Source: Thioalkalivibrio thiocyanodenitrificans ARhD 1
GTDB lineage: Bacteria > Pseudomonadota > Gammaproteobacteria > Ectothiorhodospirales > Ectothiorhodospiraceae
DNA: 64,000 bases
Direction of reading: 5' to 3'
Assembly (NCBI RefSeq): GCF_000378965.1
Contig: NZ_KB900536.1
Location: forward strand, 2,410,052-2,474,051
Positions 1 through 7,277 of the stretch are shown here, one piece after another (the stretch's first letter is position 1; each line of letters begins with the position of its first letter). The position numbers and the translations under genes are program-made. A model generated the notes under the pieces. That model made no database searches, had not been told where the DNA came from, and saw nothing but the letters and a program-made list of their open reading frames with translations.

Positions 1-105
1 TAGCGTACTCTTTCCCACATGATCCGGAATGGCCGGTGCTTTTCCAATTGAGGCGCACACGCACCATAATGCTGCCAGAGATCTGAACCGCCGGAGTGAG
101 AAGCC

Positions 106-2817
106 GTGAGCAAGACGCCGCCCCTGGTGCTGGTGGACGGGTCGTCCTACCTGTACCGCGCCTTTCATGCCCTGCCGCCGCTGACCAACGCACAGGGGCA
201 ACCCACGGGGGCCGTCTACGGCGTGGCCAACATGCTGCGCAGGCTGCTCAAGGACTACGCCCCCGAACACGTGGCGGTGGTGTTCGATGCCAAGGGCAAG
301 ACCTTCCGGGACGAGATGTACGCCGAATACAAGGCGACCCGCCCGCCCATGCCCGACGAACTGGCGGCCCAGGTGGGGCCGTTGCACCAGTTGGTCGAGG
401 CCATGGGTCTGCCGATGCTGGTGATCCCCGGCGTGGAGGCGGATGACGTGATCGCGACCCTGGCCCGCCAGGGGAAGGAGCACGGCCTGGAGGTGGTGAT
501 CTCCACCGGTGACAAGGACATGGCCCAGCTGGTGGAGCCCGGGGTGACCCTGGTCAACACCATGACCGGCACCACCCTGGATGCCGACGGGGTGAAGGAA
601 AGGTTCGGGGTGCCGCCCGAGCGCATCGTCGACTATCTGGCGTTGATCGGCGACACCGTGGACAACGTGCCCGGGGTCGACAAGGTGGGCCCCAAGACGG
701 CGGTGAAGTGGCTCGAGGCCTACGGAAGCCTCGACGGCATCATGGAGCATGCCGACGAGATCAAGGGCAAAGTGGGCGAGAATCTTCGCACGGCCCTGGA
801 CCATCTGCCCCTGTCCCGGGAGCTGGTCACCGTGCGCCGGGACGTGGAACTGGGCGTGACTCCCGAGGGCCTGCGCCTGGGCGAGCCGGACCGCAAGACG
901 CTCAAGGATCTGTTCACCCGCCTGGAGTTCCGTACCTGGCTCAAGGAGCTGGAGTCGGGTGAGGGGCACACGCAGGCCGCTACAGACGATCCGCCCGCCG
1001 TTCAGTCCGCCCAGACCTACGAGACCATTCTTGATGAGGCGGCTCTGGACGCCTGGATCGGGCGCCTGGAGGCGGCAGCGCTGTTCGCCTTCGACACCGA
1101 AACCACCAGCCTGGACTACATGCAGGCGCAGGTGGTGGGGGTGTCGTTCGCGGTCACCCCGGGCGAGGCGGCCTACCTGCCGCTGGCCCACGACTATGCC
1201 GATGTGCCGAACCAGTTGCCCCGGGACGGGACCCTCAAGCGCCTCAAACCCCTGCTGGAGAGCGCCAGGCACAAGAAGCTGGGTCATCACCTTAAATATG
1301 ACCGCAATGTGTTGCTCAACCACGGCATCGAACTGGACGGCATCGCCCACGACACCATGCTGGAGTCCTACGTGCTCAACAGCACCGCCAGCCGTCACGA
1401 CATGGATACGCTGGCGGAGAAGCACCTGGATTACCGCACCACGCACTACGAGGACGTCGCCGGCAAGGGCGCGAAGCAGATCCCCTTTTCCCAGGTGCGC
1501 CTCGAGGACGCTACCCCCTACGCGGCCGAGGATGCCGACATCACCCTGCGGCTGCATGCGCACCTCTGGCCGAAGCTCGAGGCCGCCGAGGGTCAGTGCC
1601 GAGTGTACCGGGAAATCGAGATGCCGCTGGTGCCGGTGCTCTCGCGCATGGAGCGAACCGGGGTCAAGGTGGACGCGGACCGGTTGTTCGCCCAGAGCCA
1701 CGAGCTCGCCGAGCGCATGGGCCAGATCGAACGCGAGGCCCACGAGGTCGCCGGCGGGGCCTTCAACCTGGGCTCGCCCAAACAGATCCAGGAGATCCTG
1801 TTCGAGCGCCAGAAGCTGCCGGTGCTGCGCAAGACCCCCAAGGGTCAGCCCTCCACTGCCGAGGACGTGCTCGAACAGCTCGCCCTGGACTATCCCCTGC
1901 CCAGGCTGATCCTGGAGCACCGCTCGCTGTCCAAGCTGAAATCCACCTACACGGACCGGCTGCCCGAACGCATCGACCCGGACACGGGACGGGTGCACAC
2001 CTCCTATCACCAGGCGGTGGCCTCCACCGGGCGGCTGTCCTCCTCGGACCCGAACCTGCAGAACATCCCGATTCGTACCGAGGAAGGCCGCCGTATCCGC
2101 CAGGCCTTCGTGGCCCCCGAGGGCCGGCTGCTGGTGGCGGCGGACTACTCCCAGATCGAGCTGCGCATCATGGCGCACCTGTCAGGCGACGAGGGGCTGC
2201 TCAAGGCCTTCGCCGAGGGCCGGGATATCCACCGGGCCACCGCCGCCGAGGTGTTCGGCGTGCCCCTGGACAAGGTATCGGGCGAGCAGCGCCGGGCCGC
2301 AAAGGCCATCAACTTCGGGCTGATCTACGGGATGTCCGCGTTCGGGCTTGCCCGGCAGCTGGGCATCGAGCGCGGCGAGGCCCAGGACTACGTGGACCGC
2401 TATTTCGCCCGCTATCCCGGCGTGAAGACCTACATGGAATCCACCCGGGAACAGGCCCGGGAAGCGGGCTACGTGGAGACCCTGTTCGGGCGGCGGCTTT
2501 ATCTTCCGGACATCAACGCCCGTAACGGCCAGATCCGCGCGCAGGCGGAGCGGGTGGCCATCAACGCCCCCATGCAGGGCACCGCCGCGGACATCATCAA
2601 ACGGGCCATGATCCAGGTGGATAACTGGATTCGCGAATCTCGAATACCGGCTGCCATGATCATGCAGGTGCATGACGAGCTGGTGCTGGAGGTGGAAGAG
2701 GGCGCCGTGGACGACGTGCGCGAGGAACTGTGCCGGCGCATGTCCGGGGCCGCCGAATTGAAGGTGCCCCTCCTGGTGGAGGCGGGCATAGGAAAGAATT
2801 GGGATGCCGCACATTAG
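106..2817 (+). CDS. polA: DNA polymerase I
   Basis: Full-length DNA polymerase I (903 aa) for gap filling, Okazaki primer removal and repair synthesis. An N-terminal 5'-3' exonuclease domain (about residues 1-290) is followed by a proofreading domain carrying the DTET Exo I motif near residue 330 and YAAEDAD (Exo III), so proofreading looks intact. One difference is visible: the Exo II region reads HHLKYD where E. coli has QNLKYD. The polymerase domain has motif A (DYSQIELR), motif B (RRAAKAINFGLIYG) and motif C (QVHDELVLE). The start is GTG at 106, just after a GGAG-containing stretch; no in-frame ATG fits the family N-terminus (MSKTPPLVLVDGSSYLYRA). Candidate small RNA genes follow, a position where enterobacteria carry Spot 42 and pseudomonads carry ErsA. 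Confidence 0.97.
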   Translation: MSKTPPLVLVDGSSYLYRAFHALPPLTNAQGQPTGAVYGVANMLRRLLKDYAPEHVAVVFDAKGKTFRDEMYAEYKATRPPMPDELAAQVGPLHQLVEAMGLPMLVIPGVEADDVIATLARQGKEHGLEVVISTGDKDMAQLVEPGVTLVNTMTGTTLDADGVKERFGVPPERIVDYLALIGDTVDNVPGVDKVGPKTAVKWLEAYGSLDGIMEHADEIKGKVGENLRTALDHLPLSRELVTVRRDVELGVTPEGLRLGEPDRKTLKDLFTRLEFRTWLKELESGEGHTQAATDDPPAVQSAQTYETILDEAALDAWIGRLEAAALFAFDTETTSLDYMQAQVVGVSFAVTPGEAAYLPLAHDYADVPNQLPRDGTLKRLKPLLESARHKKLGHHLKYDRNVLLNHGIELDGIAHDTMLESYVLNSTASRHDMDTLAEKHLDYRTTHYEDVAGKGAKQIPFSQVRLEDATPYAAEDADITLRLHAHLWPKLEAAEGQCRVYREIEMPLVPVLSRMERTGVKVDADRLFAQSHELAERMGQIEREAHEVAGGAFNLGSPKQIQEILFERQKLPVLRKTPKGQPSTAEDVLEQLALDYPLPRLILEHRSLSKLKSTYTDRLPERIDPDTGRVHTSYHQAVASTGRLSSSDPNLQNIPIRTEEGRRIRQAFVAPEGRLLVAADYSQIELRIMAHLSGDEGLLKAFAEGRDIHRATAAEVFGVPLDKVSGEQRRAAKAINFGLIYGMSAFGLARQLGIERGEAQDYVDRYFARYPGVKTYMESTREQAREAGYVETLFGRRLYLPDINARNGQIRAQAERVAINAPMQGTAADIIKRAMIQVDNWIRESRIPAAMIMQVHDELVLEVEEGAVDDVREELCRRMSGAAELKVPLLVEAGIGKNWDAAH

Positions 2818-2872
2818 TCAGGGGTGAGGGGTGAGGAGGTAGGCGTGCAGGCGTCGGGGTTGCGGGTCGGGC
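2817..2872. repeat. degenerate heptamer array after polA
   Basis: Directly after the polA stop codon the sequence can be cut into eight consecutive 7-bp units of the general form GTNNGGN (for example GTCAGGG, GTGAGGG, GTGAGGA). The array ends at the A-tract of the adjacent small-RNA terminator. It is the weakest member of the family of 7-bp-period arrays described elsewhere in this window. The period is seen directly; the family relationship is inferred. Confidence 0.5.
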
Positions 2873-2900
2873 AAAAAAAGCCCCGGCTGGCGCCGGGGCT
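2873..2900 (-). terminator. intrinsic terminator of copy A
   Basis: The stem AGCCCCGG/CCGGGGCT has a 6-nt loop and is followed on the minus strand by seven T residues (2873-2879). The T tail lies on the minus-strand side only; on the plus strand the hairpin is followed by CAAAAAAGG. It therefore terminates leftward transcription and is not the polA terminator, which supports a leftward transcript here. Confidence 0.75.
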
Positions 2901-2981
2901 CAAAAAAGGCTCAACTTGGGGGAGTCTGAGCCATCCACCCGCTCAGGGAGGGAAGCGGGGAAGCGCCGGGCTACAGCGCTT
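2873..2981 (-). ncRNA. candidate structured small RNA, copy A
   Basis: Read on the minus strand, this stretch contains three hairpins: AAGCGC/GCGCTT at 2961-2981, CCCGCT/AGCGGG at 2938-2959 and GGCTCA/TGAGCC at 2908-2932. An intrinsic terminator with a seven-T tail follows at 2873-2900. The second and third loops are C-rich (TCCCTCCCTG and a loop with CTCCCCC), the kind of loop that pairs with Shine-Dalgarno sequences in regulatory RNAs. An inverted, diverged second copy lies at 3251-3378 and keeps all three stems, with an A-T to G-C compensatory change in the third stem. No protein-coding alternative is convincing. The position after polA matches Spot 42/ErsA-type small RNA loci, but homology to them is not shown. 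Confidence 0.62.
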
Positions 2982-2985
2982 ACCG

Positions 2986-3014
2986 ATTATGACCGGGCGC
3001 CTGAAAAAAAGTTC
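2986..3014 (-). promoter_or_regulatory. promoter-like sequence for copy A
   Basis: On the minus strand GAACTT (3009-3014) is followed by TCATAAT (2986-2992). GAACTT with 16-17 nt spacing to a TC-rich -10 resembles ECF sigma-E/sigma-22 promoters, while CATAAT could equally be a sigma-70 -10. The first hairpin of copy A starts four bases downstream, so the transcript would start almost at the stem. The same AACTTT and TCATAAT elements sit at the same place upstream of copy B. Confidence 0.45.
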
Positions 3015-3216
3015 TCACCCGATCGGTCGGTGACCGGAAATGTGAGCTCTGTCCGGGCTACCGCCGATCCGTCAACCGCGTGCTGCTGCCCGGGCCACCG
3101 CCGCTCCCCCGAGAACCGGACCGCCCGGTCAGGTCGCCCGCCGTGCCGCACCGCCTTCAGATATCGGAAATCCCTCACATTTTCACCCTTTCTGGCCGAG
3201 TTGCCGGGGGCCGGTA

Positions 3217-3246
3217 AAACTTTTCCGGTGCAAGCGTTGTCATAAT
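3217..3246 (+). promoter_or_regulatory. promoter-like sequence for copy B
   Basis: AAACTT (3217-3222), 17 nt of spacer and TCATAAT (3240-3246) precede copy B. The arrangement and both short elements match those upstream of copy A, although the spacers between them are unrelated. That selective conservation argues for a shared promoter type, possibly an ECF sigma factor. Confidence 0.45.
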
Positions 3247-3250
3247 GAAC

Positions 3251-3378
3251 AAGCGCTCTAGCCCGGCGCTTCCCCGCTTCCTCCCCTGAGCGGGATCTGG
3301 CTCGAGCCCCCCAAGATCGAGCCTCCATGGTGCCCCGGCCGCCCGTTCTTCCTGAACCGGCCGCCGGGGTTCTTTTTT
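3251..3378 (+). ncRNA. candidate structured small RNA, copy B
   Basis: Plus-strand counterpart of the RNA at 2873-2981. Hairpins: AAGCGC/GCGCTT (3251-3271, loop TCTAGCCCG), CCCGCT/AGCGGG (3273-3294, loop TCCTCCCCTG) and GGCTCGA/TCGAGCC (3299-3323, loop with CCCCCC). A terminator at 3333-3378 follows. Relative to copy A the third stem carries a compensatory A-T to G-C exchange and one extra pair, while loops and linkers vary, as expected for a selected RNA structure. The transcript would be about 128 nt, ending about 45 nt before the ttcA-like start codon, so it could also act as a leader if readthrough occurs. Confidence 0.62.
3333..3378 (+). terminator. intrinsic terminator of copy B
   Basis: The stem CCCCGGC (3333-3339) pairs with GCCGGGG (3363-3369); the intervening bases can pair further. 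It is followed by TTCTTTTTT (3370-3378). It lies upstream of the ttcA-like gene, so it ends an independent transcript rather than any coding gene. Confidence 0.7.
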
Positions 3379-3423
3379 GGCGCCTTGCCGGGAAACCGCG
3401 GGGCACGTACTCTTCAATCCCTG

Positions 3424-4200
3424 ATGAGCGCATTCGCCCCGCCACCCAAATCCCTGATCCGCCTCACCGGCAAGGCACTGGGGGATTTCCGTATGATCGC
3501 CGACGGCGACCGGGTGCTGCTGGGCGTCTCCGGCGGCAAGGACTCCCTCAGCCTGCTGCACCTGCTGCACCATTTTCAGCGCCGGGCCCCGGTGCGCTTC
3601 GACCTGGCAGCGGTCACCATCGATCCCCAGAGCGAGGCCTTCGACCCGTCGCCGCTGATCCCCTACATGGAGTCCCTGGGGGTCGAGTACCACTACGTGC
3701 GTGAGCCCATCATGAAGCTCGCGACGGAACACATGGACAACGACTCCTACTGTGCCTTCTGCTCGCGCATGAAACGCGGCCTGATGTACCGCACCGCGCG
3801 GGAGCACGGCTTCAACGTGATCGCCATGGCGCAGCACCTGGACGACCTGGCGGAGAGCTTCCTCATGAGCGCCTTCCACGGCGGGCGGCTCAAGACCATG
3901 AAGGCCCACTACCGCATCGATGCGGGCGACCTGCGGGTGATCCGGCCGCTGGTCTACGTGCGCGAACGCCAGACGGCGGATTTTGCCGGGGCGGCCGGAT
4001 TGCCCGTGATCAGCGAGAACTGCCCGGCCTGCTTCGGCATGCCCACTCAGCGCCAGCATATGAAGGAACTGCTGGCCCGGGAGGAGGCGCAACTGCCGCG
4101 TCTGTTCCGCAACCTGCTTTCCACCCTGAGGCCGCTGATGTCGGAGGGCCTTGAGGACGTCCCGGAAGCACCGGCCGCGCCGGTCCGCAGGCAGGCCTGA
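3424..4200 (+). CDS. ttcA: TtcA-family tRNA thiolation ATPase
   Basis: 258-residue member of the TtcA/PP-loop family, which activates tRNA cytidine-32 with ATP for 2-thiolation using an Fe-S cluster. The PP-loop SGGKDS lies near residue 36. A CAFC pair (about residue 118) and a second pair in NCPACFG (about residue 200) match the cysteine positions of TtcA. It is shorter than E. coli TtcA (about 311 aa), lacking an N-terminal extension and part of the C-terminus, and could be a TtcA-like paralogue with another tRNA target. The ATG at 3424 is chosen over an in-frame TTG at 3385 because family similarity starts just after it. No good ribosome binding site is visible. The next gene starts 8 nt downstream. 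Confidence 0.8.
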   Translation: MSAFAPPPKSLIRLTGKALGDFRMIADGDRVLLGVSGGKDSLSLLHLLHHFQRRAPVRFDLAAVTIDPQSEAFDPSPLIPYMESLGVEYHYVREPIMKLATEHMDNDSYCAFCSRMKRGLMYRTAREHGFNVIAMAQHLDDLAESFLMSAFHGGRLKTMKAHYRIDAGDLRVIRPLVYVRERQTADFAGAAGLPVISENCPACFGMPTQRQHMKELLAREEAQLPRLFRNLLSTLRPLMSEGLEDVPEAPAAPVRRQA

Positions 4201-4208
4201 TCCGCCCG

Positions 4209-5072
4209 ATGGGCGGCCTGCTGCTTCGCGCGCTGCTCGGCCTGCTGGCCCGCCTGCCTCTGCGATGGAACCATGCCGTCGGCGGGACCCTGGGCTGGCT
4301 TGCCTGGGTCTGTCCCAACAGCTTGCGGCGCATCTCCGAAGCAAACCTGGCCCGGTGCTTTCCCGAACAGGATAACGCCTGGCGCCGGCGTGTGGCCCGG
4401 GCCAGTCTAATGGAGACCGGCAAGGCGCTCACCGAGGCCCCCTGGCTTTGGCGCGCCGGGCCGGAACGTATCCGGGCCCTGCTTCGGGGCATTGAGGGTC
4501 AGGCCCATCTGGATCGTGCCCTGGCCGAATCCCGGGGTGCGTTCCTGGTTTCGCCCCATCTGGGCAGCTGGGAGTTCGCCGGCCTGCATCTGGCCACCCT
4601 GGGGCCCATGACCAGCCTGTACCGGCCGCCGCGCATGCGGGCCCTGGACGCCCTGCTGCGCGCCTCGCGGGAGGCCACCGGCGCGCGATTGGTGCCCACC
4701 ACGCCGAGCGGCATCAAGGCCCTGCGCCGGGCGTTGGCGCAGGGCGAATACATCGGGATGCTGCCGGACCAGACCCCCAAGGGTGCCAGCGGCGTGTTTG
4801 CGCCCTTCTTCGGGCGGCCGGCCTACACCATGATCCTGCTTGCCCGCCTCGCCGGCCCCGCGCGCACGCCGGTGGTCTTCGGTTTCGCCGAACGCCTGCC
4901 CCGGGGCGGCGGCTATCGTTACCACGCCATCCCTGCCCCCGGGGGCCTCTACAGCGAAGACCCGGAAACCGCCGCCACCGCCATCAACCAGGCGGTGGAG
5001 ACGCTGGTGCGCAAGTGTCCGGAGCAATACGTGTGGAGCTATAAGCGGTTTTCCAGGAAGTGGGAAGTGTGA
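4209..5072 (+). CDS. LpxL/HtrB-family lipid A acyltransferase
   Basis: 287-residue inner-membrane acyltransferase of the LpxL/LpxM/MsbB family, expected to add a secondary acyl chain to lipid A on the cytoplasmic face. The catalytic HX4E motif is HLGSWE, near residue 117, with an N-terminal hydrophobic anchor. It is probably translated after the ttcA-like gene (8-nt gap). The last four codons (KWEV) and the TGA stop are made of the adjacent heptamer repeat; fmt ends the same way. A second family member is encoded convergently at 5136-6092. Which acyl transfer each performs cannot be told from sequence. Confidence 0.88.
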   Translation: MGGLLLRALLGLLARLPLRWNHAVGGTLGWLAWVCPNSLRRISEANLARCFPEQDNAWRRRVARASLMETGKALTEAPWLWRAGPERIRALLRGIEGQAHLDRALAESRGAFLVSPHLGSWEFAGLHLATLGPMTSLYRPPRMRALDALLRASREATGARLVPTTPSGIKALRRALAQGEYIGMLPDQTPKGASGVFAPFFGRPAYTMILLARLAGPARTPVVFGFAERLPRGGGYRYHAIPAPGGLYSEDPETAATAINQAVETLVRKCPEQYVWSYKRFSRKWEV

Positions 5073-5137
5073 ATCGGGAAGTAGGAAGCAGGGTGTCTGG
5101 TTTCTCTTCCCACTTCCCGATTCACACTTCCCACTTC
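5055..5137. repeat. heptamer-phase inverted repeat between acyltransferases
   Basis: The left arm (units such as GGGAAGT and GTGAATC) and the right arm (ACTTCCC, GATTCAC) are near-perfect inverted complements around a short centre, and units follow a 7-bp period. The left arm overlaps the end of the upstream acyltransferase gene and supplies its stop codon. The right arm touches the stop of the convergent one. It may serve as a bidirectional transcript end, although it lacks a T tail. Confidence 0.75.
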
Positions 5138-6092
5138 AATAGACGTTGCCTTCTCCCGCCGGGCGCGTCTTGAAGAACTTGAGTGTCCACAGGTACTGGG
5201 CGGGATCGCGGCGCACGACCGCCTCGATCGCCTCGTTCATGCGCCGCGCGTCCTCCTGCGCGTCGCCGCTCGGGAAATCCCCCATGGGTGGCTCCAGGCG
5301 CATCTCGTAGACGTCCTCATCCGGCCGGTAAATGCTCAGGCTCGGCAGCACGGCGGCGCCGGTGAGCTTCGCGAGCCTTCCCAGCGCAGGCAGCGTGGCC
5401 TTGGGCACCCCGAAGAACGGCACGAAAACCGAATGTTCCGGACCCAGGTCCTCATCCGGCAGGTAGTAGAAGAAACGCCCCCGACGGATATGACGAAGCG
5501 CGGGGCGCAGGCCCTGCGCCCGGGCGAAGATGTCGCCGCTGTACTGGGTACGGCTGCGGTGATTGATCCATTCCACCACGGGGTTCTTCATGGGCTTCGC
5601 GAAGGACACGCCGTCGTGGATCTGGCTCATGCGCAACCCGCCGAAATCCAGGGCCGGCGCGTGGGGGGCCAGTATGATCACCGGCCGCCCCGCCTCCCGG
5701 CAGGCCCGGTAGTGTGCCTCCCCCGTCAGGCGGATCCGCTGCGCGTGCACCCCGGGACCGCGAAACCACAGCATCCCGTAATCCAGGAAACACTGGGCGG
5801 TGATGCGAAAGTGTTCGCGCAGCAACCGCTCACGGGTGCTTGCATCCATCTCCGGAAAACACAGTGCCAGATTGACCGAAGCAATGTGCCGCCGCCGTGC
5901 GGAGAAACGCCACATGAGGACGGCGAGCCCCCGGCCCAGGGCCCGTACCAGCGGGCGCGGCAGCATGCTGATCAGCGCCACCACCCCCAGCCCCAGCCAG
6001 GTGGGCCAGTAGCGGGGATGAAGGAGGCCTGCGTGAAACGGCGCTCGATACGCTTCGGGGGCCGGGCCGGCCGGCGCCTCAGCCATCGGCAC
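5136..6092 (-). CDS. LpxL/LpxM-family lipid A acyltransferase
   Basis: 318-residue lysophospholipid acyltransferase-family protein with the HX4D catalytic motif HAPALD (about residue 144), a hydrophobic N-terminal segment (WLGLGVVALISMLP) and the family LCFPEM region. It is a paralogue of the convergent gene at 4209-5072, so the two may add successive acyl chains to lipid A. Its start overlaps the stop of the upstream TPR gene by 14 bp, which suggests translational coupling. Confidence 0.87.
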   Translation of the reverse strand: MPMAEAPAGPAPEAYRAPFHAGLLHPRYWPTWLGLGVVALISMLPRPLVRALGRGLAVLMWRFSARRRHIASVNLALCFPEMDASTRERLLREHFRITAQCFLDYGMLWFRGPGVHAQRIRLTGEAHYRACREAGRPVIILAPHAPALDFGGLRMSQIHDGVSFAKPMKNPVVEWINHRSRTQYSGDIFARAQGLRPALRHIRRGRFFYYLPDEDLGPEHSVFVPFFGVPKATLPALGRLAKLTGAAVLPSLSIYRPDEDVYEMRLEPPMGDFPSGDAQEDARRMNEAIEAVVRRDPAQYLWTLKFFKTRPAGEGNVY

Positions 6093-6411
6093 CGCCCAGC
6101 TGCTTCAGCGAGCGCCGCCGGAAGACCTGCATCTCCTTGGATGCCTGCTTGTCGCCCCGGGCCTCGGCCACGGCGATCCCCTCATCCAGGGCCTCCACGG
6201 CGGCCTGATGTTCGCCGCATTGTGCCAGTGCCTTGCCCAGCAACGTCCAGGCCGCCGAGTACCTGGGATCGTGACCCAGGGCCGCGCGCAGGTGGGGCAC
6301 CGCCTCGGCGGCCCGGTCCTCGGCCAGCAGCGCGTTGCCCAGGGAAAATCGGAGCATTGCATTGTCCTGCCCGGCATCGAGCATGGATTGGAATTTCTCG
6401 ATCATGGTCAT
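6079..6411 (-). CDS. small tetratricopeptide-repeat protein
   Basis: 110-residue soluble protein with two TPR-like units (LRFSLGNALLAEDRAAEAV and YSAAWTLLGKALAQCGEHQ) and a basic C-terminus. It probably serves as a protein-interaction scaffold; no partner is evident. The ATG at 6411 (MTMIEKFQ) is chosen because longer readings run through the AAGGATG tandem repeat and would encode an artefactual repeated peptide. It overlaps the downstream acyltransferase by 14 bp. Confidence 0.8.
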   Translation of the reverse strand: MTMIEKFQSMLDAGQDNAMLRFSLGNALLAEDRAAEAVPHLRAALGHDPRYSAAWTLLGKALAQCGEHQAAVEALDEGIAVAEARGDKQASKEMQVFRRRSLKQLGGADG

Positions 6412-6423
6412 GAGGACAAGTAT

Positions 6424-6465
6424 AAGGATGAAGGATGAAGGATGAAGGATGAAGGATGAAGGATG
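6424..6465. repeat. AAGGATG x6 heptamer array
   Basis: Six exact tandem copies of AAGGATG lie 12 bp upstream of the TPR gene start. This is the purest short array of the 7-bp family here. Perfect copies make it prone to slipped-strand length change close to a translation start, so copy number could vary between isolates. Confidence 0.9.
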
Positions 6466-6511
6466 AAAGTGAAAACCGGCGCCGACCCGCGGAAGTGAGG
6501 TGAATTGGGCG

Positions 6512-6574
6512 CACGTTGCGCAGGCCCCGGCCGACATCCTCCACCGCGCCCTCTTCCCGGTAAGCCAGTGGCAG
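6512..6574 (-). pseudogene. duplicated 3' fragment of the neighbouring methyltransferase
   Basis: About 50 of 57 positions at 6512-6568 match 6701-6757, the 3' end of the methyltransferase gene at 6670-7251. Translated on the minus strand it gives LAYREEGAVEDVGRGLRNV, against LAYREEGVVGDVGRGLRNV in the intact gene. No upstream part of the gene is present, so it is a remnant of a tandem duplication or a failed replacement. A palindrome interrupts its 5' side at 6582-6605. Confidence 0.75.
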
Positions 6575-6581
6575 CCGTAGG

Positions 6582-6605
6582 ATGGGCAAAGCGAAGCGTG
6601 CCCAT
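6582..6605. repeat. palindromic REP-like element
   Basis: ATGGGCA (6582-6588) and TGCCCAT (6599-6605) are inverted around a 10-bp AAGCGAAGCG loop. The same palindrome type is seen scattered between genes in many proteobacteria. It sits at the break point of the methyltransferase fragment. Confidence 0.55.
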
Positions 6606-6637
6606 GCGGTCCCCGAGCGGCGTTCGCAACTCTTTCT

Positions 6638-6669
6638 TCCAACCGCCTCTGCCCCTCCCTCCTGACCCC
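6638..6669. repeat. degenerate heptamer array after methyltransferase
   Basis: On the minus strand, GGGGTCA, GGAGGGA, GGGGCAG and AGGCGGT follow the TAA stop of the methyltransferase gene in 7-bp phase. Weak on its own, but its placement against a stop codon matches the other arrays. Confidence 0.4.
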
Positions 6670-7251
6670 TTACCCCTCTCGTACACTGACCAGGTACGCC
6701 ACGTTGCGCAGGCCGCGGCCGACATCGCCCACCACGCCCTCCTCACGGTAGGCCAGCAGGCGCAGGGGCGAGAACAGGTGCAGGAGTTCGTTGGGGGCGA
6801 GCAGGAAGTCCGGATTGGACGGCCCCGCATCGTCCACCTTCTCGCGGGTAAAGGTTTCGTAGAACAGCAGGCCCCCGGGCCGCAGGGCCTCGCGGAGCGC
6901 GGGGGCCAGGGTCCTGTCGAGGAAATAGGACACCACGATCACGTCGAAGGTACCCTTTTCGGGCGGAGCGTTCTCCACGTCCCGGACCGACGCGGCCAGC
7001 GGCAGCCCGCGCGTGTGCGCGTGCCGGTTGAGCTTGTCCACGGCCACCGGCGAGATGTCCCAGGCCTGCGTTTCGAGTCCCAGACCGGCCAGCATCTGCG
7101 CGTTGCCCCCGAGCCCGGCGGCCACGTCCAGCGCGCGTCCGGCGGCGGGCAGCAGATGCCCGAATTCCGCCAGCACCCGGCAGGGTGTGGCCCGCGCCAC
7201 GTCCGCGTCCTGGTAACGGGCATCCCATTTGTCGCGCAATGTGTCGGTCAT
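6670..7251 (-). CDS. class I SAM-dependent methyltransferase (TehB-like)
   Basis: 193-residue Rossmann-fold methyltransferase with the SAM-binding motif LDVAAGLGGNAQ near residue 40 and the acidic motif after it (AWDIS). It resembles small TehB/UbiE-type enzymes; the substrate is unknown. The ATG at 7251 (MTDTLRDKWDARY) gives the usual family N-terminus. It lies 26 bp downstream of trkH as the apparent last member of the long def-to-trkH series. A partial duplicate of its 3' end lies at 6512-6574. Confidence 0.82.
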   Translation of the reverse strand: MTDTLRDKWDARYQDADVARATPCRVLAEFGHLLPAAGRALDVAAGLGGNAQMLAGLGLETQAWDISPVAVDKLNRHAHTRGLPLAASVRDVENAPPEKGTFDVIVVSYFLDRTLAPALREALRPGGLLFYETFTREKVDDAGPSNPDFLLAPNELLHLFSPLRLLAYREEGVVGDVGRGLRNVAYLVSVREG

Positions 7252-7277
7252 GCGTCTCGCACGGCGATTTCCCGGGT

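Noticed and set aside
1-105. Promoter of polA with CATAAT at about 65-70
   Set aside because: No -35 at suitable spacing; the short leader is not enough to support a call.
2873-2900. Terminator of polA
   Set aside because: The T tail is on the minus-strand side only, so it ends leftward transcription and belongs to the small RNA candidate.
6424-6520. Repeated peptide (ILHPSSF type) at the N-terminus of the TPR protein
   Set aside because: It is the AAGGATG tandem repeat read in frame; a good ATG lies after it at 6411 and the family similarity begins there.
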